DNA of 9,276 nt from an uncultured Flavobacteriales bacterium (GCA_946479125.1 CAMLET010000095.1:1-9276), one strand, 5' to 3'. Shown: positions 1 to 7,390, counted from the first letter of the stretch. Notes: generated by a model from the sequence alone, not told the origin. Program-made: numbers and translations.

Positions 1-689
1 GATCCTGCAGTGGCTAAATTTCCTTTTGTAACGTCGTAAGGGCCTTTTTCAAAGTTGATCTTATCAATTACTTCGGGCATTACAAAGTGGAAATCGGCGT
101 AACCCTGTCCATGCGCATGCGAAACCATATTTACAGGCATTCCATCTAAGGAAAGTGCGACATCCGTTCCATGATCAATATCAAAACCGCGAAGAAAAAG
201 TTGTTCTGCTTTTCCTCCTCCTGCGTGCTGCGCAACAAAAAGCCCAGGTACTAAAGTCAAGAGTTCTTGTGATGATCGAACCGGCTGAAGTGTCAGATTG
301 ATATTCGCACTTGATGTCAATTGGGTTTTGTTTCCTGTAATTTGAACTTCGCTTAATTCCGTTGCATTTTCAAACAATTGAAACTGATAATTTGCTTCAA
401 AATACGATTCGTTGTCGATTAGAAATACGCGTTTCTGGTAACCTTTACTTTCAATGGAAATGGAATCTCCTAAATGAACATCTGTTAGAACGAATTCTCC
501 TAAACCATTGCTGACGCTAATCTTGTTATCGCCAGTTAAGGTCACTTTTGCACCAGGAATTCCTTGCGATTGCTGATCAGTAACTATTCCGTTAATTCCA
601 TGAGAAAACCCCAGATTAGAAAGCAGAACAGTTGTAATTAGGCATAAAAGATGCCTGCCGTTTCGGGCAAAAGAGTAGTAAGCTTTCAT
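1..689 (-). CDS. TonB-dependent outer-membrane receptor, N-terminal part (runs off the left edge)
   Basis: The reading frame is open from an ATG at 689 to the window edge (229 codons), so the C-terminal beta-barrel is outside. Residues 1-30 form a signal peptide (hydrophobic HLLCLITTVLLSNLGF). Residues 31-105 look like a carboxypeptidase-regulatory-like beta-sandwich (GINGIVTDQQSQGIPGAKV, then GLGEFVLTDV), a common N-terminal extension of Bacteroidota receptors. From about residue 112 a plug domain follows, with LSEVQITG, SQELLTLVPGLFVAQ, LFLRGFDIDHGTDVALSLDG and INFEKGPYDV. Receptors of this class use TonB-ExbBD energy to import bound substrates across the outer membrane; the ligand is unknown. 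The plug contains a histidine-rich stretch, MVSHAHGQGYADFHF (residues 188-202). The start lies 11 nt after the stop of the TPR lipoprotein gene, with GGAAA as a weak ribosome site, so the two are probably co-transcribed. The family call is firm; the substrate is not known. Confidence 0.92.
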   Translation of the reverse strand, partial: MKAYYSFARNGRHLLCLITTVLLSNLGFSHGINGIVTDQQSQGIPGAKVTLTGDNKISVSNGLGEFVLTDVHLGDSISIESKGYQKRVFLIDNESYFEANYQFQLFENATELSEVQITGNKTQLTSSANINLTLQPVRSSQELLTLVPGLFVAQHAGGGKAEQLFLRGFDIDHGTDVALSLDGMPVNMVSHAHGQGYADFHFVMPEVIDKINFEKGPYDVTKGNLATAG

Positions 690-700
690 AATTTCCGGGT

Positions 701-2059
701 TTAAGAAATAACTCCTGCGCCAATCATTTTCTTCGCACGAGCAACAAATGCATGGTCTTGGTAAGGATCAATTTTGAATCCTTTTTTAACCTGATTAGCA
801 TCATTATTGATCAAACCACTGATGCAGTACAAATCACCATCCTGCTTATTCGTTTTCATTGCAATTTTGATATGCTTAGCCGCTTTTTCTTTGTCACCGT
901 TTGCGAAGTAGGCAAATGCCAACAGCTTGTTTACGTCAATGTTGTTTGGACGAGATTTATATTCCTGTAGTCCCAAACTAAGCGCTCTTTTGTAGTCTTT
1001 CTTAAAATCCATTAGGAAGAAGGCGTATTCCATGTTTACATTATGACCAGATTCCAAGTCTTCTTTAAACATCGATTCAATTTCCGGAATCAACTTTTTC
1101 ACTTCAGCAGTTTTTCCCTGAGCCTGATATAATTTTGCTCTGTCCATCAAGAAACTAATTTCAGGAACAGCTTTCAATGCTACACTGTAAAGAGAATCTG
1201 CTTTAGCATAGTTTCCTCTTTTTCCTTCAATACTTGCCATTCCAGCAATTCCAAACGGATAATTTTCACGCTCTTTCATAGCGAATTGGTAATAAGCCAT
1301 TGCAGAATCCAGTTGATTGTGGTTCTCCAACATTTTACCCATCGTTACAATTGTCCAGCATTTGTATTCCGAATAAGGTGCACCAGCTTCAATAGCTTGC
1401 TCCATGGATTTGATACTGCCTTTCAAGTCTCCATAGATCTCACGCAAATAAGAGATTCTGCTGTAAGAACGTAGATCAGGACGAATCGAAATCATTTTGT
1501 CACAATTGGCTACTGCTTCTTTGTAATTTCCAATCTCCACATTCGCATCTACCAAAACGCCGTAGATACCTGAATTCGTATTGTTCAATGCCAAAGCCTT
1601 TTTACCTGTTACTAATGCTTCGTTGAATTTATGCTGAGATAGTTGAACAGTCGATTTGTAGAAAAGCGCGGTAAAATGCTGATCTGGCGTTAATTTAGTT
1701 GTGTCTTTCAACGTTTCATCCAGTGTTGACAATGCCGCGTTGTAATAATATGGATGTTCACCTGTAACACGTGCTTCGTAAATATAGATTTCCGAAAGCT
1801 TAATCAAACTTTCATACTTGGTGTCTTTGTTTGCAGACTCAAGCGATAGTTTATTGAACTTTTCTTTGATCTTCAGAAATTCATCATAAGACAAGTCCTT
1901 TTCACGTTCCAATAATTGAGGAATTTGAAATCCTTGAGGCGCACTTGCTATAACCTGGTCATCTTCCTCTTTTGTCGATCCACAAGAAGAGATAAATAGT
2001 GTTGTCAATGACAACGCAACCAAAATAAATCCAGAATAGATGTAGCTCTTTTTCTTCAT
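701..2059 (-). CDS. TPR-repeat lipoprotein, predicted cell-envelope partner of the adjacent TonB receptor
   Basis: This 452-residue protein starts with a lipoprotein signal peptide: MKKKSYIYSG, a hydrophobic core, then the lipobox FISSCG with the acylated cysteine at residue 26. The acidic stretch KEEDD just after the cysteine resembles the lipoprotein export signal that sends Bacteroidota lipoproteins to the cell surface (inference). From about residue 110 to 410 the chain is made of TPR-like helical pairs, for example GIYGVLVDANVEIGNYKEAV, GNYAKADSLYSVALKAVP and AFAYFANGDKEKAAKHI. No catalytic motif is visible, so a binding or scaffold role is likely. I chose the ATG at 2059. An in-frame TTG at 2086 would add nine residues ahead of an already complete signal peptide. 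The gene sits behind a terminator and 11 nt before a TonB receptor. SusD proteins are also TPR-based lipoproteins paired with TonB receptors, but no SusD motif is seen here. Confidence 0.85.
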   Translation of the reverse strand: MKKKSYIYSGFILVALSLTTLFISSCGSTKEEDDQVIASAPQGFQIPQLLEREKDLSYDEFLKIKEKFNKLSLESANKDTKYESLIKLSEIYIYEARVTGEHPYYYNAALSTLDETLKDTTKLTPDQHFTALFYKSTVQLSQHKFNEALVTGKKALALNNTNSGIYGVLVDANVEIGNYKEAVANCDKMISIRPDLRSYSRISYLREIYGDLKGSIKSMEQAIEAGAPYSEYKCWTIVTMGKMLENHNQLDSAMAYYQFAMKERENYPFGIAGMASIEGKRGNYAKADSLYSVALKAVPEISFLMDRAKLYQAQGKTAEVKKLIPEIESMFKEDLESGHNVNMEYAFFLMDFKKDYKRALSLGLQEYKSRPNNIDVNKLLAFAYFANGDKEKAAKHIKIAMKTNKQDGDLYCISGLINNDANQVKKGFKIDPYQDHAFVARAKKMIGAGVIS

Positions 2060-2064
2060 AACAT

Positions 2065-2111
2065 GTAGTATTTGTGTAGTATTCAATGGAATTGAAAATC
2101 AACAATTCCAT
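2065..2111 (-). promoter_or_regulatory. Leader inverted repeat and 11-nt-period direct repeat before the TPR/TonB receptor unit
   Basis: A perfect 9-bp inverted repeat, ATGGAATTG (2086-2094) and CAATTCCAT (2103-2111), encloses an 8-nt spacer and ends 26 nt before the chosen ATG. Between it and the ATG lies an 8-bp direct repeat, GTAGTATT on the plus strand at 2065-2072 and 2076-2083, with an 11-nt period. The pair could be an operator or a leader hairpin. No clear TAnnTTTG promoter was found upstream, so the transcription start is not placed. Confidence 0.4.
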
Positions 2112-2223
2112 ATTTTCATTAAATCAATATTTCAAATTTGTTCTGTTTCCATGCCAGAACAAATCAGTTACGTTGAAAATGAAGATTGGGATTTTCTGAA
2201 ACGATTTTTTTTTGAGAATCGAT

Positions 2224-2256
2224 AAAAACAAAAAAGGGAGGACATAAAATCCTCCC
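2224..2256 (-). terminator. Intrinsic terminator after the DUF4331 pair
   Basis: On the minus strand GGGAGGA (2256-2250) pairs perfectly with TCCTCCC (2242-2236) around a 7-nt loop. A T-rich run interrupted by one G follows (2235-2224). It begins about 21 nt after the stop codon of the second DUF4331 gene, so it should end that transcript and separate it from the TPR/TonB receptor unit. The plus-strand reading has no T-tract, and no plus-strand gene ends here. Confidence 0.9.
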
Positions 2257-2277
2257 TTCCCAAATCAAAAATGAACG

Positions 2278-4332
2278 CTAAGATTTTACAACCTTAACCA
2301 GTTTCGATGCTTTTCCTTTTGCACCTCTTATGTTGACTCTTGCGTAATAAACGCCGTTGTCGAGATTCGAAGTGTTGTACGTTTGAGTGTGTTTACCAGA
2401 TGCCTGACTGGAATTCGGTAACACCGTTCCAACCAATTGGCCAGCGAGATTATACAAACGGATTTCAACCTGTGACTGCGTATTCAGTGTATATTCGAAA
2501 TTCACTGAACTCACAAACGGATTCGGGTATGCCTTAATTCCGTATTGCTCTGCACTAACTGTATTCTCTTCAACTCCTGCCGTAGAAGAAGCTGGTAGAA
2601 TTGCAGGTTGTGCGTAGTTATAAGCCATTCCTAAGCAGTTATCCGTACCACGGTGTGGTGCAGCAACATAAGGGAATGTACCTGTAAACGGAACATCGTT
2701 CGCCTCAACTCCAGTTGTATAAGTCAACACGTTTAGCAAGTCTGTTGTAACCGGGTTTGGACCACCAGCAGTATAATCATCATACCACAATCCAATAGCA
2801 GCTAAAACCGCTCCACCTACAGCTTGTAACTCAATACGTGTTACATCATCTTCTAAACGACGACCATTCGGGAATCCATCCATGTTTGGAATAAATTCAA
2901 GGTTCGCAGTTGTGTTGTATGGCGCAGTTGTTAAACCGAGTACAGCTGCCTGAATCAATCCTAAAGAACTGAAGTCAGGACTGTTTCTTGGTGTTGCAGG
3001 AACAGCCATATTCAAACGTAACATATCACCAAATGTTGGTAAGAAGTTGTTGATGAATGGTTTTCCTACTGCCAATGGGTTTCCGTTTTTACCTGTCGCC
3101 AATTGATAAGGCGCAAGGTTTGGAACTCCAGTATGGAAGATTGGTAAGATATCTACAGAACGTGGTTTCCCTTGACGAAGCAAGTAGTTTCCAAATAAGT
3201 TCGTGTCCAAAGCCGTACCCGCACCAGCGTTAGTAGCTCTTAATGGCCACAATCCATCGTGTGTATTTCCGAAATCGAATGATTGCAAAGAGTTACGTTG
3301 AATGCGTAATGGAGCAAAAGCAGGAACTGCACCTCCAAATAAATCATCGTCCATGTACAAAGCCAATTCCGGATTACAGAAATTCTCTTCCATAACTGGA
3401 TTTTCAGTGTATGGAGTTCTTGAATTCCACTCGTCTTTTTGTCCAACAGGAATAACAGCTTCATTTGTTAAAGGCATTCCTAAACGAGATACCTGAACCC
3501 AGTTTCCTGATTCAGAGAACTCACCTGTAGTTGGATTCAACGTGCGTGTTTCCTGGCGGCTTGCAGAAGCCCACACACCAATCACGTAATCACCATCCAA
3601 AATGTTAGCTGCAGCACTTACCGGTTGACCATTTTTCTGTAACACAGAAACAGGAACCTGAATAGCAATAGAGCTTACATTCAAACATTTCAATCCATCA
3701 TCTGGAGTGCCTCCGTTTTGACGCGGCGCATCTCCTAAATCGAAAATACCTCCCAAGTCAACGAAGAATGGATCATCTGTTGAACCACAGAATACTTTTT
3801 CATTCATTGCTGTAGTTTCAACGGCATCATCCATCAAATCCTGATAATCTGATCCTAAACCAACCACGTTGTTTTCAATGGAACGCGCACCGATATTTGG
3901 TGGTGGCACAGTTCCTCCGGTAATAACCGTAGTGAATGGACCTCCATTCAGACTGCGTTCCATTACGTAAGTTGTTTTATGGTTTTCAGCTCCTAAACGA
4001 ATATCGAAAAATGTTGACGGATCTTCGTTTGTTTGAGAGAACGTGAAACGGTAAGTAATATCGTCACCGGCAACCCCATCATTTTCAACGTGGATCTCGT
4101 AACGGATATTTTGCCCAAAACTGTAGTAATTAGGTCCACCATGCGGTACTTGCAAAGGAACGTAATTGGCAATAATGGTAATTGAATTCGGATCGTTCGG
4201 GCTTTTGAAAGCGTACAAATCCGTGTTGTCCGCGAGCGGATCATTTGCGATAAGTGGTGCCTCTCTGTGACTGGAAGCGAAGACCGTCCCAAAAGGAAGT
4301 ACCACAATTAAATATTTAATTAAATTTTTCAT
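2278..4332 (-). CDS. DUF4331 family exported protein with a T9SS C-terminal sorting domain
   Basis: This 684-residue protein has a signal peptide (residues 1-19, ending TVFA) followed at once by SSHREAPLIANDPLADNTD, the hallmark N-terminus of the DUF4331 family, whose biochemical function is unknown to me. Other family blocks are GGPNYYSFGQNIRYEIHV, DPFFVDLGGIFDLGDAPRQN, SRLGMPLTNEAVIPVG, NPELALYMDDDLFGGAVPAF and NMDGFPNGRRLEDDVTRIEL. Residues 598-684 form a type A T9SS sorting domain: YGIKAYPNPF, then VEIRLYNLAGQLVG, LDNGVYYARV and KLVKVVKS at the end. The mature protein is therefore expected to be exported through the outer membrane and anchored or released there. It is the second gene of a tandem pair, 24 nt after its paralogue, and is followed by a strong terminator. 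Family and localisation are secure; activity is not known. Confidence 0.93.
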   Translation of the reverse strand: MKNLIKYLIVVLPFGTVFASSHREAPLIANDPLADNTDLYAFKSPNDPNSITIIANYVPLQVPHGGPNYYSFGQNIRYEIHVENDGVAGDDITYRFTFSQTNEDPSTFFDIRLGAENHKTTYVMERSLNGGPFTTVITGGTVPPPNIGARSIENNVVGLGSDYQDLMDDAVETTAMNEKVFCGSTDDPFFVDLGGIFDLGDAPRQNGGTPDDGLKCLNVSSIAIQVPVSVLQKNGQPVSAAANILDGDYVIGVWASASRQETRTLNPTTGEFSESGNWVQVSRLGMPLTNEAVIPVGQKDEWNSRTPYTENPVMEENFCNPELALYMDDDLFGGAVPAFAPLRIQRNSLQSFDFGNTHDGLWPLRATNAGAGTALDTNLFGNYLLRQGKPRSVDILPIFHTGVPNLAPYQLATGKNGNPLAVGKPFINNFLPTFGDMLRLNMAVPATPRNSPDFSSLGLIQAAVLGLTTAPYNTTANLEFIPNMDGFPNGRRLEDDVTRIELQAVGGAVLAAIGLWYDDYTAGGPNPVTTDLLNVLTYTTGVEANDVPFTGTFPYVAAPHRGTDNCLGMAYNYAQPAILPASSTAGVEENTVSAEQYGIKAYPNPFVSSVNFEYTLNTQSQVEIRLYNLAGQLVGTVLPNSSQASGKHTQTYNTSNLDNGVYYARVNIRGAKGKASKLVKVVKS

Positions 4333-4356
4333 CTTTTAAAATTTTATGTGAAACCT

Positions 4357-6075
4357 CTAGTCTTTACCAACCCATGGCGAAGCAACATAAGGGAACGTTG
4401 TTTTAAACGGTGCGTCGTTATGCTCAACTCCTGTAGAGTAATTCAAAACATTCACAAGGTAATTGGTAACTACCGACTGTGTTGGTGATGAAGCGTTGTA
4501 ATCATCATACCATAATCCCACTGCCGCAAGAACGACTCCACTAACAGCTTGTAATTCAATTCGAGTTACATCATCTTCCAAACGTCGTCCATTCGGGAAT
4601 CCATCCATGTTCGGAATAAATTGAATAGATGTTGTAGTGTTGTAAGCAGGATCAGTTAATCCCAATACCGCAGCCTGAACCAATCCCAATGAACTAAATG
4701 CAGGACTATTTCTTGGAGTTGCAGGCACGGCCATGTTCAAGCGTAACATATCTCCTCCTGAAGGCAAGAAGTTACTGATGAATGGTTTTCCAACAGCCAA
4801 TGGATTTCCGTTTTTACCTGTTGCCAATTGATATGGCGCCATGTTTGGAACCCCAGTGTGGAAGATTGGCCATAAATCGACAGATCTCGGTTTTCCAGCA
4901 GCAGGAAGTAACAATGTTCCAAAAATATCGTCATCCAATGCTGTACCTTCTACCGCAGCTGAGCCTTTCAACGGCCACAATCCATCGTGTGTATTTCCGA
5001 AATCAAATCCTTGTAGTGAATTACGTTGAATACGTAAACCACCGAAAGCAGGAACTGCTCCACCAAATAGATCATCGTCCATGTACAAAGCCAATTCAGG
5101 ATTGTAGAAGTATTCATCCAACGTTGTTTCAGCCAATTCCTGGTACGGAGTTAATGAATTCCAGAAATCCTTTTTCCCAACAGGAATAACAGCTTCGTTC
5201 GTCAAAGGCATTCCCAAACGAGAAACTTGTACCCAGCTTCCAGCGTAGTTTTCACTACCTGCAGTTAGCGTACGTGTAGTTTGACGACTAGCAGAAGCCC
5301 ATACACCGATTACGAAATCAGGATCAAGAATGTTTGAAGCTGAAGAAACTCCTAAACCGTCTTTTTGAAGAACAGCTACAGGAATTTTTATTGCAATCGT
5401 ATGCGTGTTGAATTTTGCTAAACCGTCTCGAACAACACCACCGTTATTTTGACGCGGAGCATCTCCAAGATCAAAAATACCGCCTAAGTCAACGAAGAAC
5501 GGATCGTCTGATGGTCCACAGAAAACCTGTCCGCCATCTGGTGTTGCATAAATCGAACTTGCTATCAGATCATCATAATCTGCAGCACCAAGTCCAACAG
5601 TTGCGTTGTTAATGGAACGATCACCGATGTTTGGTGGCGGAACCGTTAAGCCTGTCATGTAAGGCATGAACGTTGCACCTCCATCCGTACTTTTTTCAAT
5701 CATGTACGTTGTTTTTGCATTTTCCTGCCCTAAACGAATGTCGAAAAATGTTGTTGGATCTTGATTGGTTTTGGAGAACGTAAATCGATAAGTGATATCG
5801 TCTCCGGGTGTTGATGCATCATTGTCTACATGAATTTCGTAACGAATGTTCTGACCAAAACTGTAGTAGTTTGGTCCACCGTTGCGGAACTCGGCTGGAA
5901 TGTAGTTCGCAATGATCGTGATGGAGTTCGGATCGTCAGGACTTTTGAAAGCATACACATCGGTGTTATCCGCCAATGGGTCATTTGCAATCAAAGGTGC
6001 TTCTCTGTGACTCGAACCATAACTTAGCGAGGCCATGGACCCGGCTAAGATAAACGAGAATAAGATTTTTTTCAT
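4357..6075 (-). CDS. DUF4331 family exported protein, paralogue without a sorting domain
   Basis: This 572-residue protein is collinear with the next gene, with most residues identical over the whole DUF4331 region. It starts with a signal peptide (residues 1-20, ending SLSYG) followed by SSHREAPLIANDPLADNTD. It carries the same blocks: DPFFVDLGGIFDLGDAPRQN, SRLGMPLTNEAVIPVG, LALYMDDDLFGGAVPAF and NMDGFPNGRRLEDDVTRIEL. It stops with TAG straight after FPYVASPWVGKD, where the paralogue continues for roughly 120 residues into a linker and a T9SS sorting domain. This copy should therefore remain in the periplasm or leave by another route (inference). AAAAGG directly precedes the ATG, which is too close for a good ribosome site but usual for this phylum. 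It is the first gene of the unit, so its expression likely depends on the repeat-rich leader at 6097-6125. Confidence 0.92.
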   Translation of the reverse strand: MKKILFSFILAGSMASLSYGSSHREAPLIANDPLADNTDVYAFKSPDDPNSITIIANYIPAEFRNGGPNYYSFGQNIRYEIHVDNDASTPGDDITYRFTFSKTNQDPTTFFDIRLGQENAKTTYMIEKSTDGGATFMPYMTGLTVPPPNIGDRSINNATVGLGAADYDDLIASSIYATPDGGQVFCGPSDDPFFVDLGGIFDLGDAPRQNNGGVVRDGLAKFNTHTIAIKIPVAVLQKDGLGVSSASNILDPDFVIGVWASASRQTTRTLTAGSENYAGSWVQVSRLGMPLTNEAVIPVGKKDFWNSLTPYQELAETTLDEYFYNPELALYMDDDLFGGAVPAFGGLRIQRNSLQGFDFGNTHDGLWPLKGSAAVEGTALDDDIFGTLLLPAAGKPRSVDLWPIFHTGVPNMAPYQLATGKNGNPLAVGKPFISNFLPSGGDMLRLNMAVPATPRNSPAFSSLGLVQAAVLGLTDPAYNTTTSIQFIPNMDGFPNGRRLEDDVTRIELQAVSGVVLAAVGLWYDDYNASSPTQSVVTNYLVNVLNYSTGVEHNDAPFKTTFPYVASPWVGKD

Positions 6076-6096
6076 CCTTTTGAGATTTTAATAAGT

Positions 6097-6125
6097 AATA
6101 GATTTTTGTCTATTCACTAATAGAC
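6097..6125 (-). promoter_or_regulatory. Three alternating half-sites in the DUF4331 leader (operator or alternative hairpins)
   Basis: On the plus strand the order is AATAGA (6097-6102), TCTATT (6109-6114) and AATAGAC (6119-6125). The middle site can pair with either neighbour: GTCTATT/AATAGAC makes a perfect 7-bp stem with a 4-nt loop, and AATAGA/TCTATT a 6-bp stem with a 6-nt loop. The sites lie 22-50 nt upstream of the DUF4331 start and are spaced 10 and 12 nt apart. This fits either a repeated operator on one DNA face or mutually exclusive RNA hairpins. No regulator gene is in the window. Confidence 0.45.
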
Positions 6126-6184
6126 TCATTCCATACGTTTCAATCGACTATTCAGATTTTTAAGGATTAAACCTTCTGTTATTT

Positions 6185-6202
6185 TTAACAAAAGTTAACA
6201 AA
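6185..6202. repeat. Short direct repeat TTAACAAA, 10-nt period
   Basis: TTAACAAA occurs at 6185-6192 and again at 6195-6202, one helical turn apart, about 110 nt upstream of the DUF4331 pair in the divergent intergenic region. It could be a paired binding site for a transcription factor. AT-rich sequence can also produce such repeats by chance. Confidence 0.3.
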
Positions 6203-6238
6203 TAAGAAATTCATCTTAAAGCCTTGCTTTTCAACCTT

Positions 6239-6257
6239 AACCTGACTTTTTCAGGTT
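6239..6257. other. Perfect hairpin AACCTGA-N5-TCAGGTT in the divergent intergenic region
   Basis: A perfect 7-bp inverted repeat with a 5-nt loop lies about midway between the two divergent genes. Flanking CTTAA and TTAAG could extend the pairing past a short bulge. Neither strand has a real T-tract after it and no gene ends here, so it is not a convincing terminator. It may be a regulator site or the remains of an insulating hairpin. The rest of 6126-6400 is AT-rich and shows no open reading frame. Confidence 0.4.
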
Positions 6258-6403
6258 GTTTTAAGAATTGTTTGAAGTTTTCCTTTTACGTTTTTCGGTA
6301 GACTCTATTTTTGAAGACAGCTCAGGAAGTTATTCAAAACAAAAAAAGGTGTGATTTTCAAATTAAATTCGGATTGAACCCTGAATAAACAAAGTATTAT
6401 CAC

Positions 6404-6411
6404 TACTTTTG
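6404..6411 (+). promoter_or_regulatory. Bacteroidota-type -7 element for atpG (TACTTTTG)
   Basis: TACTTTTG matches the TAnnTTTG consensus used by the primary sigma factor of Bacteroidota and is followed by TCCC. It would start transcription near 6416-6420, giving a leader of about 35-40 nt before the atpG ATG at 6455. The nearest upstream TTG (6374-6376) is 27 nt away, farther than the usual spacing, so the -33 element is not well matched. A second TAnnTTTG match (TATTTTTG, 6306-6313) is farther upstream and less likely. Confidence 0.55.
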
Positions 6412-6454
6412 TCCCGATTTTTGAAATCAGCGAATAGGTAAATATTGAAATGCA

Positions 6455-7330
6455 ATGCCAAATTTAAAGGAAATACGAAATCGAATTACGTCAGTAGGAT
6501 CTACAATGCAGATCACTTCAGCAATGAAGATGGTTTCTGCTGCAAAGTTGAAGAGAGCACAGGACGCGATTACTCAGATGCGTCCATATTCTGAGAAACT
6601 TCAAGAGATTTTGAGCAACTTGAGTGCAACTCTTGATATTTCTGAGAATGCTTTAGCTGCTGAACGTGCTGCTAATAACGTATTGATTATCGCGATCACG
6701 TCAAACCGTGGTTTGTGTGGTGGTTTCAATAACAACGTTATCAAGCGTGTAAACCTTGCAATAGTTGAAGATTTCGCAAATGCTTCTAAAGTCGATCTAC
6801 TTTGCATTGGAAAAAAGGCAAAAGACGCGTTCAAACGCTCACCGAATTATGTTGAGGCTGGTTCTTTAGGTTTATCTGAAGACGTGTTTGCAGCATTAGG
6901 ATTTGATACTGTAGCTGCTTTCGCTAGTTACGCAATGGACGCTTTCGTAAATAAGAAATACGATAAAGTAGTAGTTGTTTACAATAGCTTTGTTAACGCT
7001 GCAACTCAACAAGTAAAAGCAGAGCAATTGCTTCCAATTGTTGCAACGGTAAACGAAGGAGCTGCTATCGGAGATTACATTTTCGAGCCTTCTAAAGAAG
7101 AGATCGTTGAAGATTTGATCCCGAAATCATTGCGTATACAATTGTTCAAGGCTGTTCTTGACTCTCATGCTTCTGAGCATGGTGCTCGTATGACTGCAAT
7201 GCACAAAGCAACAGACAATGCAAAAGAATTAAAGAAAAACTTAACGTTGAGCTACAACAAAGCTCGTCAAGCGGCAATTACAAACGAGATCTTAGAGATC
7301 GTTGGTGGTGCAGAAGCATTGAACGGATAA
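6455..7330 (+). CDS. atpG: F1Fo ATP synthase subunit gamma
   Basis: The 291-residue product has the normal length of the family. The N-terminal helix, MPNLKEIRNRITSVGSTMQI then TSAMKMVSAAKLKRAQ, and the C-terminal helix, SEHGARMTAMHKATDNAKEL to AITNEILEIVGGAEAL, form the coiled-coil rotor shaft that turns inside the alpha3beta3 head and couples proton flow to ATP synthesis. The central SNRGLCGGFNNNVIK block (about residues 83-97) and the KYDKVVVVYNSFVNA strand (about 168-182) belong to the globular domain that contacts epsilon and the c-ring. The ATG at 6455 gives the standard family N-terminus. The gene has its own promoter candidate and its own terminator and no atp neighbour on either side. 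This is unusual, since atpG normally follows atpA. No damage is visible, so it is presumably the functional copy. Confidence 0.98.
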   Translation: MPNLKEIRNRITSVGSTMQITSAMKMVSAAKLKRAQDAITQMRPYSEKLQEILSNLSATLDISENALAAERAANNVLIIAITSNRGLCGGFNNNVIKRVNLAIVEDFANASKVDLLCIGKKAKDAFKRSPNYVEAGSLGLSEDVFAALGFDTVAAFASYAMDAFVNKKYDKVVVVYNSFVNAATQQVKAEQLLPIVATVNEGAAIGDYIFEPSKEEIVEDLIPKSLRIQLFKAVLDSHASEHGARMTAMHKATDNAKELKKNLTLSYNKARQAAITNEILEIVGGAEALNG

Positions 7331-7349
7331 GATTAAATAGAATTGATGG

Positions 7350-7380
7350 AAAGGGATATCGGAAACGGTGTCCCTTTTTT
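7350..7380 (+). terminator. Intrinsic terminator after atpG
   Basis: A 9-bp stem (7353-7361 with 7366-7374, including two G-T wobbles) closes a GAAA tetraloop at 7362-7365 and is followed by six T residues at 7375-7380. AAA before the stem can pair with the first T residues. It lies 20 nt after the atpG stop codon and shows atpG is transcribed alone. Confidence 0.93.
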
Positions 7381-7390
7381 GTTGCCAACA

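Noticed and set aside
2060..2086. Nine-residue N-terminal extension of the TPR lipoprotein from a TTG codon
   Set aside because: The ATG at 2059 gives a complete lipoprotein signal peptide, and the extension would overlap the direct and inverted repeats of the leader.
4782..5189. 135-codon plus-strand reading frame
   Set aside because: It lies wholly antisense to the well-supported DUF4331 gene, and its product has no family-like features.
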